From Nematostella vectensis (lineage: Eukaryota > Cnidaria > Anthozoa > Actiniaria > Edwardsiidae): DNA of 64,000 bases. A model generated the notes under the pieces. The model was not told the DNA's origin, did no database searches, and was given only the letters and a program-made list of their open reading frames with translations. The position numbers were made by a program, and so were the translations under genes. Position 1 is the stretch's first letter; each line of letters begins with the position of its first letter. Where the stretch lies: NCBI RefSeq assembly GCF_932526225.1, contig NC_064043.1, positions 2,935,501 through 2,999,500 on the forward strand, written 5' to 3'. This document shows, one piece after another, positions 22,007-35,000 of the stretch.

Positions 22007-22261
22007 ATGTCTGGAAACGATCAAATAGACCCTGCACTGCGTCAGGAACTCATGATTGAAGAACAGAAAGCAAAATTCCAAATGCAAGTCCACAAATTCA
22101 CGGATACGTGTTGGGATAAGTGCATGGATAAGCCCGGCAACAAACTGGACGGCAAGACGGAAACTTGTTTAGTAAACTGTGTGGAGCGATTCATCGATAC
22201 GACACTTCTAATAACCAAGCGCTTTGGTGAACTGGTGCAACGATCTGGTGGGGGATTTTGA
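22007..22261 (+). CDS. TIMM8: Mitochondrial import inner membrane translocase subunit Tim8
   Basis: Small Tim chaperone of the mitochondrial intermembrane space, which with Tim13 escorts hydrophobic precursors to the inner membrane. Single exon of 84 residues, a normal length. The twin CX3C motif is intact (Cys35, Cys39, Cys54, Cys58, with 14 residues between the pairs), and the flanking CWDKCMDKPGNKLDGK and VNCVERFIDTTLLITKRF are typical of Tim8. The ending resembles the vertebrate B form slightly more, but an invertebrate Tim8 predates that split. There is no presequence, as expected. An AATAAA lies about 230 bp downstream (near 22493). Confidence 0.96.
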   Translation: MSGNDQIDPALRQELMIEEQKAKFQMQVHKFTDTCWDKCMDKPGNKLDGKTETCLVNCVERFIDTTLLITKRFGELVQRSGGGF

Positions 22262-23025
22262 TGCTCTAAACAGATGACTTTTAAAAATCACAAGTTATTA
22301 CATCAGCAAATCGTAAATCTCTTTATTCAGCTCTCCACTTTATGTAATATCCAACTGGGCGGTGTTAAATGGCAAAGCATGTTTGTATTATGTGGAAGTT
22401 CTCGTAAGCATTTTACTGCAAGCAAGGGTGAAAAATGATGTTTAAACTACAGTGGGTTTCCTGTGGTTTGGAAGTCGGACAAGACATAGTAACAATAAAT
22501 TATAGTCTAGTAGTTTCAAATTCCACTAAGGACTCGTGAATACAGTGAAAGTCCCAGTTCAAGGCGAACGGAACCTGCAAGATCATGATACACCAGTTTT
22601 TGCATTGTTTTATTTTAAGCTCCAGGGGTGTCTGGTATTTGCCTCAGTTAGTTGATCTGTTCATGAGGCATAGTGGAATTCCAGATTACAAGCTTGGGGT
22701 TGAAGTAATCAAATCAAAGAACACTGATCTATTGCCAGGAGTGGTTTTTACATTCAAACTAACTCCATGTGCCCTTGGAGGTCTGCTTTCAAAGTTCTGT
22801 GGTTAATCCCTTCATCACACAATGACATCCAGCTGTACCTATTTGTACTATTTTTGTCGCATTAAAAAACCTGTTTAATTTTTAGTTTTTTTCCTTTTTC
22901 AACAACATACAGTACCTCAATATTTTTGCTTTGGATGGCTGTTAGGAAACCAATAAAAGGTCAAATGGTCAAAATGATAGAAGCTGGAAGTCTTTTGGAA
23001 GTAGTTGCTTAACATTTATGGAATA
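22262..23025. other. TIMM8 3' flank
   Basis: Contains the probable TIMM8 3' UTR and non-coding sequence. The short frame near 22585-22806 has no recognisable domain. Confidence 0.4.
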
Positions 23026-23303
23026 TTTAAAGGGACAGTGCCATGGTAAGAGCTTTGCAATAGCTCTCAGGCCCGGACACAATGAATTTCAGTAAAATTC
23101 TAATATTGACTTATGAGCCTTTGGTACATGTGGGAGACTTAAATTCAAAGGAAATGACCACAAACTGCCAATAAACATAATTTTCAATAAAATAGTGCAT
23201 ATTATTCTAACAAGGCATTGACAGCTGCATTCAACTGCAGACAAAAGCCTACAATAAACATTGACTCCAGACATGCGCAGTACCATGACACTACCCCTTT
23301 AAA
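23026..23303. mobile_element. 278-bp MITE with TTTAAAGGG ends
   Basis: TTTAAAGGGACAGTGCCATGG at the left is mirrored by CCATGACACTACCCCTTTAAA at the right. The ends contain TTTAAA, compatible with insertion into AT-rich target. No coding capacity. Confidence 0.65.
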
Positions 23304-23629
23304 ACTTCTGTCTAAGCAATTGGTTCCCAACCCCTTTATCCCCCCCCCCCCTAAAAAATCATTGCTGAGTGCTTCGATTTATGTTCTCGATTTATTTTAA
23401 AATATAAATTTGCTGTACTAGCGAATACAATATCATCAGTATGGTTGAACTATTTAATATATGCTACTGTTGGAATTTGTTAATACCAATAAATGGAGGC
23501 AGATCACATGATTTGGTTCTATGATTTTCATGTTCCATTTGAACAAGAAATATGACCTCTGTCTATTTTTAAGGAGTCAAACTTGTTTTTATACCTATAG
23601 CTAAACATTATCAAATCATAATTCCATTT

Positions 23630-25835
23630 TCAACTTTTAAGCTGAACAATCACCTAGAAAGAAGGAAATAAAGACAATTAGTTACCAATTTTATGAGTCA
23701 CCTGATTCTACATGCGGCAGCAAGTTAGCGCCTGCTGCGAAAGTTCACTAACAAAACTGACTAACTGAAATAATAAAGGGCAAACAAAACTATCCACCCA
23801 TCACCTGAGGTGAGGTAAATCCCAGCTGATTTCATAGATTGATTTTTGGTCCATGCTCTCACCATATTGCTTTAAGGGTTACCTTGTTTGCAGCCACTAG
23901 AGAAGTGATGGTGGAGTGTAATTCCTCCTGGCTTAGCGCAAAACTGCTCAAATTAGCATATTGTTATGAAAGCCTACCTTGTTTGCAGCCTCTAAAGAAG
24001 TGATGACAGAGTGTAATTCCTCCTGACTTAGCTCTACACTAACATGCTGATCTGAGTCTGACCGTCTGATATCAAAGTCTATTGTCACAAGAGGCTTTCT
24101 GATGCTTGCTAGCTTATCACTAGCGAGAACCATCTGAAAAATAATAAATAATAGTCCTGCTTTTCTTATTGTCACCATTTTTCTTCTAGTCAATATAAAT
24201 AAATGGCACACCCTCTTCTTTTGAAGTCCTTGACTTCTCCTGTGTCCAACCAGCAATAAAAAAAAATACCATTGCTGCCTTTTAATTTTGATTTGTTAAA
24301 AACTTTTCATGTCAAAATTCAGGTCAGGGTATCAAGGTAGTGTTAGTAGTTAGTAAAAAAAAAGTGGAAGTGTTAGTCACTACCAAGTTTTACAACCCCT
24401 AAAATAAGATTTGTTGAGGAATCTATATTATAATAATATTATTATTATCTTTAAACTGTTGATCTAGAGAACACTTCATTTTGTTGTGGGTCACAAAATG
24501 TTTCTTTGTCACATGTCACACAAATGCTCCCTTACCTTCAGTTTCCAGTCAAAGTCTTTGAGTTGTGCACTGGTAATACCAGCCGTTGTAGCGACCAGAG
24601 CAGCTCTGACCTCATCATAGCGTGGCAGCAAGCAGTCAAGTATTACTTGTTTGCTTTCAGACTTAAGAACACATGCATCAAGCTCATCTGATATCTGAGA
24701 CATCAAAGTATTAACTTTGAAATATACTTAAAATACTGTAATGATTCAAATAAATTGGGGGACGCTTATTGGAGAGGGAGTGCTTATTTCATGTCAGCAG
24801 TTCTGAAGTTCAGCAAGTTCTGAATCGAAAACTAAAATGACAGAAAAAGTTTTGTTAGCCGTAATACATTACATGCACGAAGGGGCTTTCATTGTTTTTT
24901 TTTTATAGATTAACACTACTCCATGGTGTTTTGTTGAGATCTTTTTAGGGGGGCGCTTATTGGGGAGGGGTGTATATTTAAAGGAGGGTGCTTTTTCAAC
25001 AGCACAATAAAGTATACATTGGTAGTTGGCCAAGTTCAAAAGAAAAGCAATGAAACTAAAAATATGGTATATATTTCACAATAAAAACTGTACACTGGTT
25101 GCTTCCATGATCATTTTACGCCAAATTAATCACCAATTTAATCACCAAAGAGTTTAGTATTTTTGTGCAATTGTGGTACAGGAGACAAAATGACAGGGTG
25201 ACCATCCTAACCTCCCCCTTCCCCTGGACAAAACTATGAGGATACAGTGGTCTTGCATGTACTTAGGGTGGTGGTGTGAGTGCACCCCCCTGGTGACCAA
25301 AAAGGGGTAATCCTTTAATGAAGGTTTGTCAAATATAACCCTTTTCCCATGTGAAACCTATGACTTTACACACCACACAGCAAGTTTTTGTCTCCAAACC
25401 TGCTTTTTTGTGAGTCCTCTGGTGACAAAGCCTTTGAGCGTTGCTCCAACTGATGGTAACACTTGACTCCATTCTTCTATATTCCAGACTTTGCCGTAGC
25501 TAGCGTAGCGGGGCTCCTTGCCACTACAAATACTATCTAGGACTTTGTGTACAAACTATAATCAACAAAAAATAAACATTCAAACTAAAAATACAAAATG
25601 CATTATAGTTTTACTAAGATGAGCATCATTTAAATATAACAAGTGACAAGTAAGCTTATATTTACTTTGATGAAAACAACAAATGAAGTACAATCCAGCG
25701 CATTGTCTTATATCAAGATAACTACTAAAGCTAAAGCTCCTAAGGCTATTTATAACTAACCTTTTCCAGTAACTCTTTCGGACATTTCTCCGCCAAGTTC
25801 AGCTCAATTTTCTTTCCGTCACTTTCATCCACCAT
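23630..25835 (-). CDS. COMMD8: COMM domain-containing protein 8
   Basis: COMMD proteins form the Commander complex, which recycles membrane cargo from endosomes. Five exons on the minus strand: 25835-25761, 25555-25400, 24694-24536, 24133-23978 and 23653-23630, all in phase 0, giving 189 residues (human about 183). The C-terminal COMM domain shows SAQLKDFDWKLK, VLASDKLASIRKPL and LSQEELHSVITSLEAANK, and the last tiny exon supplies VIVQLKS and the stop, matching COMMD8. The start ATG sits in CCAAGATGGTGG, a YY1-like context. A partial copy of exon 4 lies just downstream in intron 4. A TTTATT (AATAAA on the minus strand) near 23390 is a candidate polyadenylation signal. Confidence 0.94.
23881..23945 (-). 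pseudogene. Partial duplicate of COMMD8 exon 4 and its donor
   Basis: 95 bp from the end of exon 4, the last 60 bases of the exon and its splice donor recur. The copy still reads LSQEELHSTITSLVAANK before a GTAACC donor. There is no well-placed acceptor in a compatible phase (the nearest AG would shift the frame), so it is probably a relic. Confidence 0.8.
24695..25399. other. COMMD8 intron 2
   Basis: Non-coding. Two related 'gggggacgcttattgg'/'ggggggcgcttattgg' stretches near 24758 and 24951 suggest a degenerate MITE. Confidence 0.4.
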
Positions 25836-26032
25836 CTTGGGGCCCGTGTTTCGTCGATCAGCGTACTCTATTCTAAACACATGCTCACGTTTGTGGTTAG
25901 CAACTAAAATGTGTCCATAGCAACGAGGCCGAAGTTATCGCCAGCAGAACATGCAGCATAGAAAGAGGCGCTACTTCAAGAAGTGAATCAAAGTCAACGT
26001 AAATAACAAATTGTCTTTAAAATATCCCCAAA
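25836..26032. promoter_or_regulatory. Bidirectional promoter of COMMD8 and KIF9
   Basis: Only 197 bp separate the start codons of two divergent genes, so both promoters and both 5' leaders must fit here. No TATA box is obvious. A GATCAGCG-type and a TAGCAACGAGG element (the latter resembling an RFX X-box half, 25918-25928) are visible; the X-box reading is speculative but would fit a ciliary kinesin. Confidence 0.6.
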
Positions 26033-29000
26033 ATGAGCGCATCAGGGAAAGTAGAAGCCGTCGTTCGTATCCGGCCGACAGCGCGATTTGCGCAAGACAT
26101 GATTGATTTACAACAGGACGGGAAATCGATGACCATCCATTGCAGTAAAGACACGCGCCGAGGGTACATCAACAATCAAGTGCTTGACTGGAATTTCCAG
26201 CTCAACAAAGTCCTTCATAACGCGAGCCAAGAGACGGTATACGAGGAGTGTGCCAGAAAACTCGTAACGAGCACTCTGGACGGGTATAATGGTACAGTTA
26301 TGGCGTACGGGCAAACAGGATCCGGCAAGACGTTCACTATGACTGGATCGACGGAGAAATTCGAGCATCGCGGAATTATACCAAGATCCATTCAACAACT
26401 GTTTAGGGAGATAGCCGACCGGCCCAATAGCTCAGTTACAGTACGGATCTCGTATTTGGAGATTTACAATGAAGGGATGTATGATTTGCTCTCGACACTG
26501 CCAGGAGTTTTGCCTGTCGATCCAAGCACCATGACCGTGTCGGAAGATGTCACAGGACTGACTCATGTCAAAGGCTTGAGTGTGCATACGGCCATCAACG
26601 AGGAAGAAGCATTAAATCTGCTATTTGAGGTAAGCAATACATACGGTTTCTTCCAGACCAATTCACCGAATATTTATAAGCATGTGTTATGTAAGTAGCT
26701 TATATACGGAGACACTCTTGACGATCCCAAAGCGGAAAAAGGCACGGGTTGAAAAGAGCTTTATTTTACTGGTTTCTCTTTAGAATCGAAAAAGACTTAG
26801 CGAGTACGTGGCTTTCACCGATATGGAGTGTTTGTTTACACTTAACGTGCGAGACAAAAGCCCTTATTCACATACTTTGTGCTAATGCTAAGTGCTTAAC
26901 AGTTAATTGGCACTGGTAAATATTCTTTAATTTTTTAATGGGTTGTGTAAAAAGTTGTAAAAAAAATGTGTTATTCATAATAATATTTATACATTTGACT
27001 TCAGCAATCGTCATTTTTTATTGTTGAAAAAAGTGTATAAAAATAAAAATGTCATAGCTAAAAGCAGCTTAGAACATCATCTAACTAAGGGAGGAGGGCT
27101 TGCCTGATGGTCACCAAATATGTCAGGGTGTCAATTTTCCTTTAAAAAAAATGAAATAGCATGCCTACTCAACTCAATGTTTTGAAAATTTATGTTTTAT
27201 ATTTTTTCCAGGGTGAAACCAATAGAATAATAGCTCAGCATTCCCTGAACAAGCGGTCGTCACGTTCACACTGCATCTTCACACTCTACGTAGAAACCCA
27301 CTCACGAGTTGAGTCAAACACAAAGTACACCCTCTCCAAACTGAACCTGGTCGACTTAGCAGGTTCTGAACGCCTTGGCAAGACTGAGTCACAAGGCAGT
27401 ACCCAAACTGAGGCGATGTACATTAACAAGTCATTGACCTTTCTGGAGCAGGCAGTGATAGCTCTTGGTGATAACCACCGGGATCACGTGCCTTACCGTC
27501 AAAGCAAGCTAACACACGTGCTAAAGGACTCAATCGGCGGCCGCTGTAAAATGATGCTAATTGCTAACATCTGGGGAGAGGCTTCTCAAATTGAGGAAAC
27601 AGTAAGTTGTTTCTTTTTTGTTGATTGTGTTTTAGTGCCTTCATAGGGTGGCCTTCCCTTAAGGTTTACTGGACCTAGAGCATCAGTCATGATTAGAGCG
27701 CTTACTGTCGAATCCATTGTATTGCGATCCATATTTTCATAACACAATTTGTTTTGGTTTTCTGTTCCGTCAGTAAAACCATTCTGAGCCAATCAGAGTC
27801 TCGCTTTGTGCACTTCCCTGGCTATCCTCTGGCGAAAACCAGAAAGTGTCTAACAGAAAGCCAGGCAACTGCACTAGGCAAGAGATGGCAAGAATCTGAT
27901 TGGCTTAGAATAATTTGACTGGCGGAATAGAAAATCCCAAAAGACAAAAACAAATTGATGTTTTGAAAATGTGGCATCGCGATACAACAGATTCGACAGT
28001 AAACAAATTACCAAGACATTGAGTGAGTACACATGGTCACAAATTTTAAAAAGTGCATGCATACAGAAAGTTGGGAAATAATGAAAAATGGAGCTCTCAA
28101 GCGATTTGCTGCATGGATATCAACACAGGTTTGCCTTGGTTAAGTTTGAAGTTTGTGTTAAGAAAGTTGTCTCATATTTGCATTTAAAGACTATAAGTGG
28201 CTCTTATTGAACTTTGAGTCTTGTTGATTAAGAAAAATTATATTCTATAGTTATTTACAATCATATTTGCATCCCATAGTTATTCATGAGCATGTATAAT
28301 TTCCATAGTTGTCCACCTTGCGGTTCGCAAGCCGCATGATGAATGTTCCCTGTGAGCCTGCAATCATGGAGCACTTTGACTATATGAAGCTCTGTCAAGA
28401 ATACCAGAAAGAGATAAAAAACCTCCGTAAGGAGCTGGCCATGCACGACACCCTGACCAACCGCAGCCAGATCTCCTATGAACCACTCTCAGAGTCACAA
28501 ATTGAAGATGTGAAGGACCAAGTAAAGAGATTCCTGTCAGGTGACCTGGATGACATTGAACTTGTCAACATGAGACAAATAAAGGAAACATTTGCACAGT
28601 TCAGGAAAATTGTGAACTCCATGGAGGAAGAAGTGGAAGAGAGGGTGAAGCAGAATTTGGAGCAAGAACGCAGTGTGGCCTCAGGTTTGTATTAAGAGAC
28701 TCTAATGTGACACAATTTTATATTATTGTGTGACACATTTTAGTATAGTGTTGGAAAAGTGTGATAGGATATGATGTGACCTGTCATGATATGGTGTGAA
28801 AGGATTAAGTGTGACAGGGTATGGTGTGACATGTCATGTTATTGTGTGACAGGGTATGGTGTGACCTGTCAGGGTATGGTGTGACATGTTATGTTTTAGT
28901 GTGACAGGGTATAGTATAGTGTGACAGGGTATGGTGTGACATGTCATGTTATGGTGTGACAGGGTATGGTGTGACATGTCATGTTATGGTGTGATAGGGT

Positions 29001-32000
29001 ATGGTGTGACCTGTCATGTTATGGTGTGACAGGGTATGATGTGACCTGTCATGGTATGGTGTGTCAGGGTATGGTGTGACATGTTATGTTTTAGTGTGAC
29101 AGGGTATAGTATAGTGTGACAGGGTATGGTGTGACATGTCATGTTATGGTGTGACAGGGTATGGTGTGACATGTCATGTTATGGTGTGATAGGGTATGGT
29201 GTGACCTGTCATGTTATGGTGTGACAGGATTAAGTGTAAAATGGTATGGTGTTACATGTCATGTTATGGTGTGATAGGGTATGGTGTGACATAACATGGT
29301 ATGGTGTGACAGGATTAAGTGTGACAGGGTATGGTGTAACATATTATGTTATGGTGTGATAAGATATGATGTGACATGTCATGGTATGGTGTGACAGGAT
29401 TAAGTGTGACAGGGTATGGTGTTACATGTCATGTTATAATGTGATAGGGTATGGTGTGACATAACATGGTATGGTGTGACATGATTAAGTGTGACAGGGT
29501 ATGGTGTGACAGGATTAAGTGTGACAGGGTATGGTGTGACAGGATTAAGTGTGACAGGGTATAGTATGGTGTGACCGGGTATGGTGTGACACATCATGTT
29601 ATGGTGTGACAGTGTAGGGTGTGACGTGTCATGTTATGGTGTGACAGGGTATGGTGTGACCTGTCATGGTATGGTGTGACAGGGTATGATGTGACCTGTC
29701 ATGTTATGATGTGTTAGGGTATGGTGTTACATGTCATGTTATGGTGTGATAGGGTATGGTGTGACATAACATGGTATGGTGTGACAGGATTAAGTGTGAC
29801 AGGGTATGGTGTAACATATTATGTTATGGTGTGATAAGATATGATGTGACATGTCATGGTATGGTGTGACAGGATTAAGTGTGACAGGGTATGGTGTGAC
29901 CTGTCATGGTATGGTGTGACAGGGTATGGTGTGACATGTTATGTTTTAGTGTGACAGGGTATAGTATAGTGTGACAGGGTATGGTGTGACATGTCATGTT
30001 ATGGTGTGACAGGGTATGGTGTGACCTGTCATGTTATGGTGTGACAGGATTAAGTTTAAAATGGTATGGTGTGACATGTTATGTTACGGTGTGATAGGAT
30101 ATGATGTGACATGTCATGGTATGGTGTGACAGGATTAAGTGTGACAGGATATGGTGTTACATGTCATGTTATAATGTGATAGGGTATGGTGTGACATAAC
30201 ATGGTATGGTGTGACATGATTAAGTGTGACAGGGTATGGTGTGACAGGATTAAGTGTGACAGGGTATGGTGTGACAGGATTAAGTGTGACAGGGTATAGT
30301 ATGGTGTGACCGGGTATGGTGTGACACATCATGTTATGGTGTGACAGTGTAGGGTGTGACGTGTCATGTTATGGTGTGACAGGGTATGGTGTCACCTGTC
30401 ATGGTATGGTGTGACAGGGTATGATGTGACCTGTCATGTTATGATGTGTTAGGGTATGGTGTGACATGTCATGTTATGGTGTGACAGGGTATGATGTGAC
30501 CTGTCATGTTATGATGTGTTAGGGTATGGTGTGACATGTCATGTTATGGTGTGACAAGGTATGGTGTGACAGGATTAAGTGTGAAATGTCATGTTATGGT
30601 GTGACAGGGTATGGTGTGACATGTCATGTTATGGTGTGACCGGGTATGATGTGACATGTTATGGATAACAGGGTTTCACAGGTGATATGATAAGAAGTGT
30701 TTACTAGCTCTCCTACCTATAACCTGTATCTCTTGCGTAGTGTACATGAACTCCATGCATCCAGACGTAAGATAACATACATAAATGGCTTATTTTATTA
30801 TTTAAAGCTGCAGGAGGGAAGCCGGGTACAGCGATGGCAGGCGAGGGTGGTCTGGTGGGGGACGTGGACGGAAATGGGTTCGGTGTGGGCGTGGCAGGGA
30901 CAGGGGTACGTCCAAACGTCAGTGCCCTTGTCGGCTCAAAACGCAGTAAAAGTCGTAAAAGTCGAGACAGGGATAGTACTGGCAAGAAGTCTCCCGCTGC
31001 TCCTGGGGATAACGGGTTGGATGGCGATAAGGCGAGTTCCCCTACCTCAGAGGGCTCAGGTAACCGACCGACCACACCTCCACCCAAAAATGAGGCTTTT
31101 GAAGACTTCAAGAAGGAGCGAGGCAGTGAAATCAATAGGATCCTCAATGAGAATAAACGTAAGTTGCATAGTATTTTTAAAGTAATCTGTAGAAAACGGC
31201 GGTGTCTCAGTCATTCCTCGCTCAATGCTTGCGAGTTTTAAATAATGTACAATCGAAGCTCTCTGAGCGGCCGCTCTCGTAAGCGACCAGCTCCGATTAC
31301 GACCACGATCACGAATCACCGATTGAATTGTCACACAAACTCTGTAATTCTAAGCTCTCGTAAGCGACCAACTTATCGGTGCGACCAGCTCCGTTAACGA
31401 CCACAATTTCAAACCACCAACTGAGAATTTCTTTTATTTTCAAGCTCTCGTAAGCGACCACAATGATTTTTGGCTTTACAACATCAGTCAACACCTGATA
31501 AACATTATATCCAATGCATGCTGAAATCACATAAAAAACGGAAATGTTGTAATGTTTCACAAAAGCTGCATAAATGCAAGGAATCTCTAGTCCATTGCGA
31601 GCTCCACGATTTATCTTTTTCCAGTTACAATAGCTATCCACTTGTTTGTTGCAAGCTTTAGAAATCGGCTAACAAAAGATAGTCGTAGACGCATAAGATA
31701 TTATCATGAAGAAAAGTCGTCGATATAAACGAGCATAACGAGCTACTTTGCGTATAATTAATTGCTATTAAATAAAACAACTCACTCTCATGATAAGTCA
31801 AATACCTAGTTTTAAAATCAAGCATTAAACAAAAATATTGCAGCTTTGTTATTATCACGATAACTTTTAGATTTCATTCTAATTAAGCTCCCGTAAGCGA
31901 CCAACACCTATTGTTCAAGTTTTTGGCGCCCAGTGGTCGCTTTTGAGAGCAAGCTCTCGTAAGAGACCAGCTCCGTTAACGACAACAATTTTCAGTTCCC

Positions 32001-35000
32001 AAGGTGGTCGCTTACGAGAGCTTCAACTGTACTTTGTTATTGTTTGTATTTTTTAATACAGCTGTTTTCAAGAATACTTTAAAATAACCAATCAGAATTG
32101 AAGTCCGAAATTAAGTTTAAAATTGTGTGACAATATTTGATTGAATATACCCAGTATCTCTCTTCAATTAGCCGATGGGAATGATTGAGCGGGAGTGAAA
32201 TATGCTCGCTTAAGAAAGCACAATGAGCGTGGATATTGGTTTGCGCTTTGTTGCTATAAAGAGCCTTAGCAAGTTAACCCGAATGGCATAGAACGTAAAG
32301 GCCTGGCTGAACCTCATGTCTCCTAGTTAAGCCACCCCAAGGAACATTGAAGCGCGCGACGGAAAATGTATCTTGGATGGATATGAAACATTTTTCGACG
32401 TGCTACGCGTAAATGCGATGTATCCTAGACCCCGTCCACACGTATACGGAATCGAATGACTCGCGCAACTTTTTCGTTTCGGATACGGCTATATCATATC
32501 GTCCACACGTATACGGCGATTACGCTGGCGAATCCGCAACTTTTTTAATTCGCTAACGAAAGCGGAACGAAATGAATACGCTACGATTCCGTATACATGT
32601 AGACGGTCGAATCCGAAACTTTTCGATTTTCGATTACGATGACATCATAATCGTACTCAGTCTCTAACCGTAGAATAAAACCAGATGGCGTCGTAACGTG
32701 TAACGCTAGAGCGTTACGGAATCGCCGTATAATATACGTGTGGATGGGCGATTACTATACGATTACGCAAAGTGTGGACGGGAAACTTTTCGATCACGGA
32801 AAGAAAAAGTTGCGGATTCATTTGATTCCGTATACATGTGGAGGGGTGGCCTACTTCAGCCGACACTGGCGATATGTCGACCGCGCGTTGCCTAGCAGCC
32901 GCTCGTCACATCCAAACCAAAACAAGCAACAACACAAAAAATTGGCGGCGGCCCTGTTCCGCCTCGTTCTCGCGCCTGTGACCTCAACGCTTTGAAGAAA
33001 GAGGATGAAACCTTCGCGGATCATGCGATCAAACCGGAAACGCCTTGTAAACGTTTGTCACAACGTTTGTCACATGACTGTTACCAGACATAAAAAATTG
33101 TTTCCCAGCTAACACACTACCGTGAATTGACGTCAACAATAGACTTTCTCGCTCTCCGACAGCTCTCCGGTTTCAAAGCGGTCTCCTCCGAAGAAAAACA
33201 TTTATCAAAATTTAACAAATTTAAATTAAAGTTCATTTACATGGCGAAGCTTAGTAGATGTGCAATGTTACCGGCTCACTGAGAACCCCGAGTTTACGAT
33301 CCACCTAACGACATCCTAAATTTCCGATAGCCTACGGCCTAATCCAAACGCCGTTCTTTTCATGTGCCGTTCCAAATGCAAATAAACGTAGAACAATCAA
33401 ATTGTTTCATTTACATGCATTTGCATTTGGAACGGTACATGAAAAGAACGGCGTTTAAACTAGGCCTTATTTATCATTGAGATTTGTTGTAGCAATGCCA
33501 CCTGGATAAAACTGTAGATAGATAGGCAACTTTTAAAAGATAACATTGAATAAAAGTCAATAAAGTATATCAGCGCATTTTTTTTGTCATATGTACGAAA
33601 TTCTAAGAAATTTTTTAAACAAGTTTTACTCGAAAAAAAACTTTTCAACTCAATATGCATTGAGTTCTGAACTTATTTTAGTTATCATGTTGTACGCGGA
33701 AAAAAGTGGTCAGCCATAAGGCTGTTAATTCAATATGCATAGTTCTGAACATATTCTGGTTTTCATAGAAATTTTACGCGAAAAGAAGCGGTCAGCCAAA
33801 GAACTGTCAAGCCGTGTGAACAGCATCAAATCAGAGATCGACCAGGAGGCGGCGATTCTCGAGTCAAAACAGGACGAGAGACTGGAGCAGGGAGATTACA
33901 TCACGCAGAACGGACAGAGATTCATTGACGAAGACGAGGTACGTTGAGCCCCATGCAAATAGCGTTGTGACTCAGCTTTGTTGGGTAGGAATCAACAAGG
34001 TAGATTCTCCTGAGAGCAGGGATAAACATTATCGTACGTCCCGAAGGTAGGGATAAACATGATAATACCCTAGGGCAGGGATAAACATTAAATACCCTCC
34101 AAGGGCATGAATAAACAAGAGAGTACCTCTCCTGAGTGTTGGTATAAACAAGAGAGTACCTCTCCTGAGTGTTGGTATAAACAGGATAGTACCTATGCAA
34201 AGGGGAGGGATAAACATGATAATACCTCCTGAAGGTAGGGATAAATATGATAGTACCTCCTGAAGGTAGCGATAAACATAATAATACCTCCTGAAGGTAG
34301 GGATAAACATCATAATACCTTCTGAAGGTAGGGATAAATATGATAGTACCTCCTGAAGGTAGCGATAAACATGATAATACCTCCTGAAGGTAGGGATAAA
34401 CATCATAATACCTTCTGAAGGTAGGGATAAATATGATAGTACCTCCTGAAGGTAGCGATAAACATAATAATACCTCCTGAAGATAGGGATAAATATGATA
34501 GTACCTCCTGAAGGTAGCGATAAACATAATAATACCTCCTGAAGGTAGGGATAAACAGGATAATACCTTCTGAAGGTAGGGATAAATATGATAGTACCTC
34601 CTGAAGGTAGCGATAAACATAATAATACCTCCTGAAGGTAGGGATAAACATGATAATACCTTCTGAAGGTAGCGATAAACATGATGATACCTCCTGAAGG
34701 TAGGGATAAACATGATAGTACCTCCCTAGGTTGGGGATAAACGGGATTATGATAATACCTGCAAAGGGGAAGAATAAACAAGGTAGTATCTTGTGAGTGT
34801 AGGGATAAACAATACCTGTCAGTACCATGCGAATTTTGGGATCGACTGACCGTAACACTGTCTCTCTCTTTATTGAAGTACGAACATCTGAAGAAACTGA
34901 AAGAGCTGAAAGCAAGTTACCGCGAGTCCTACGAGGAACTAAAAAGCACCAAGTCGGATGTGACCTACTGCGAAAAACTTGTCGATCAGTGCCGTCAGCG

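Noticed and set aside
28690..30690. A CRISPR-like array of direct repeats
   Set aside because: Repeats are contiguous without unique spacers and lie in an animal intron; this is a minisatellite.
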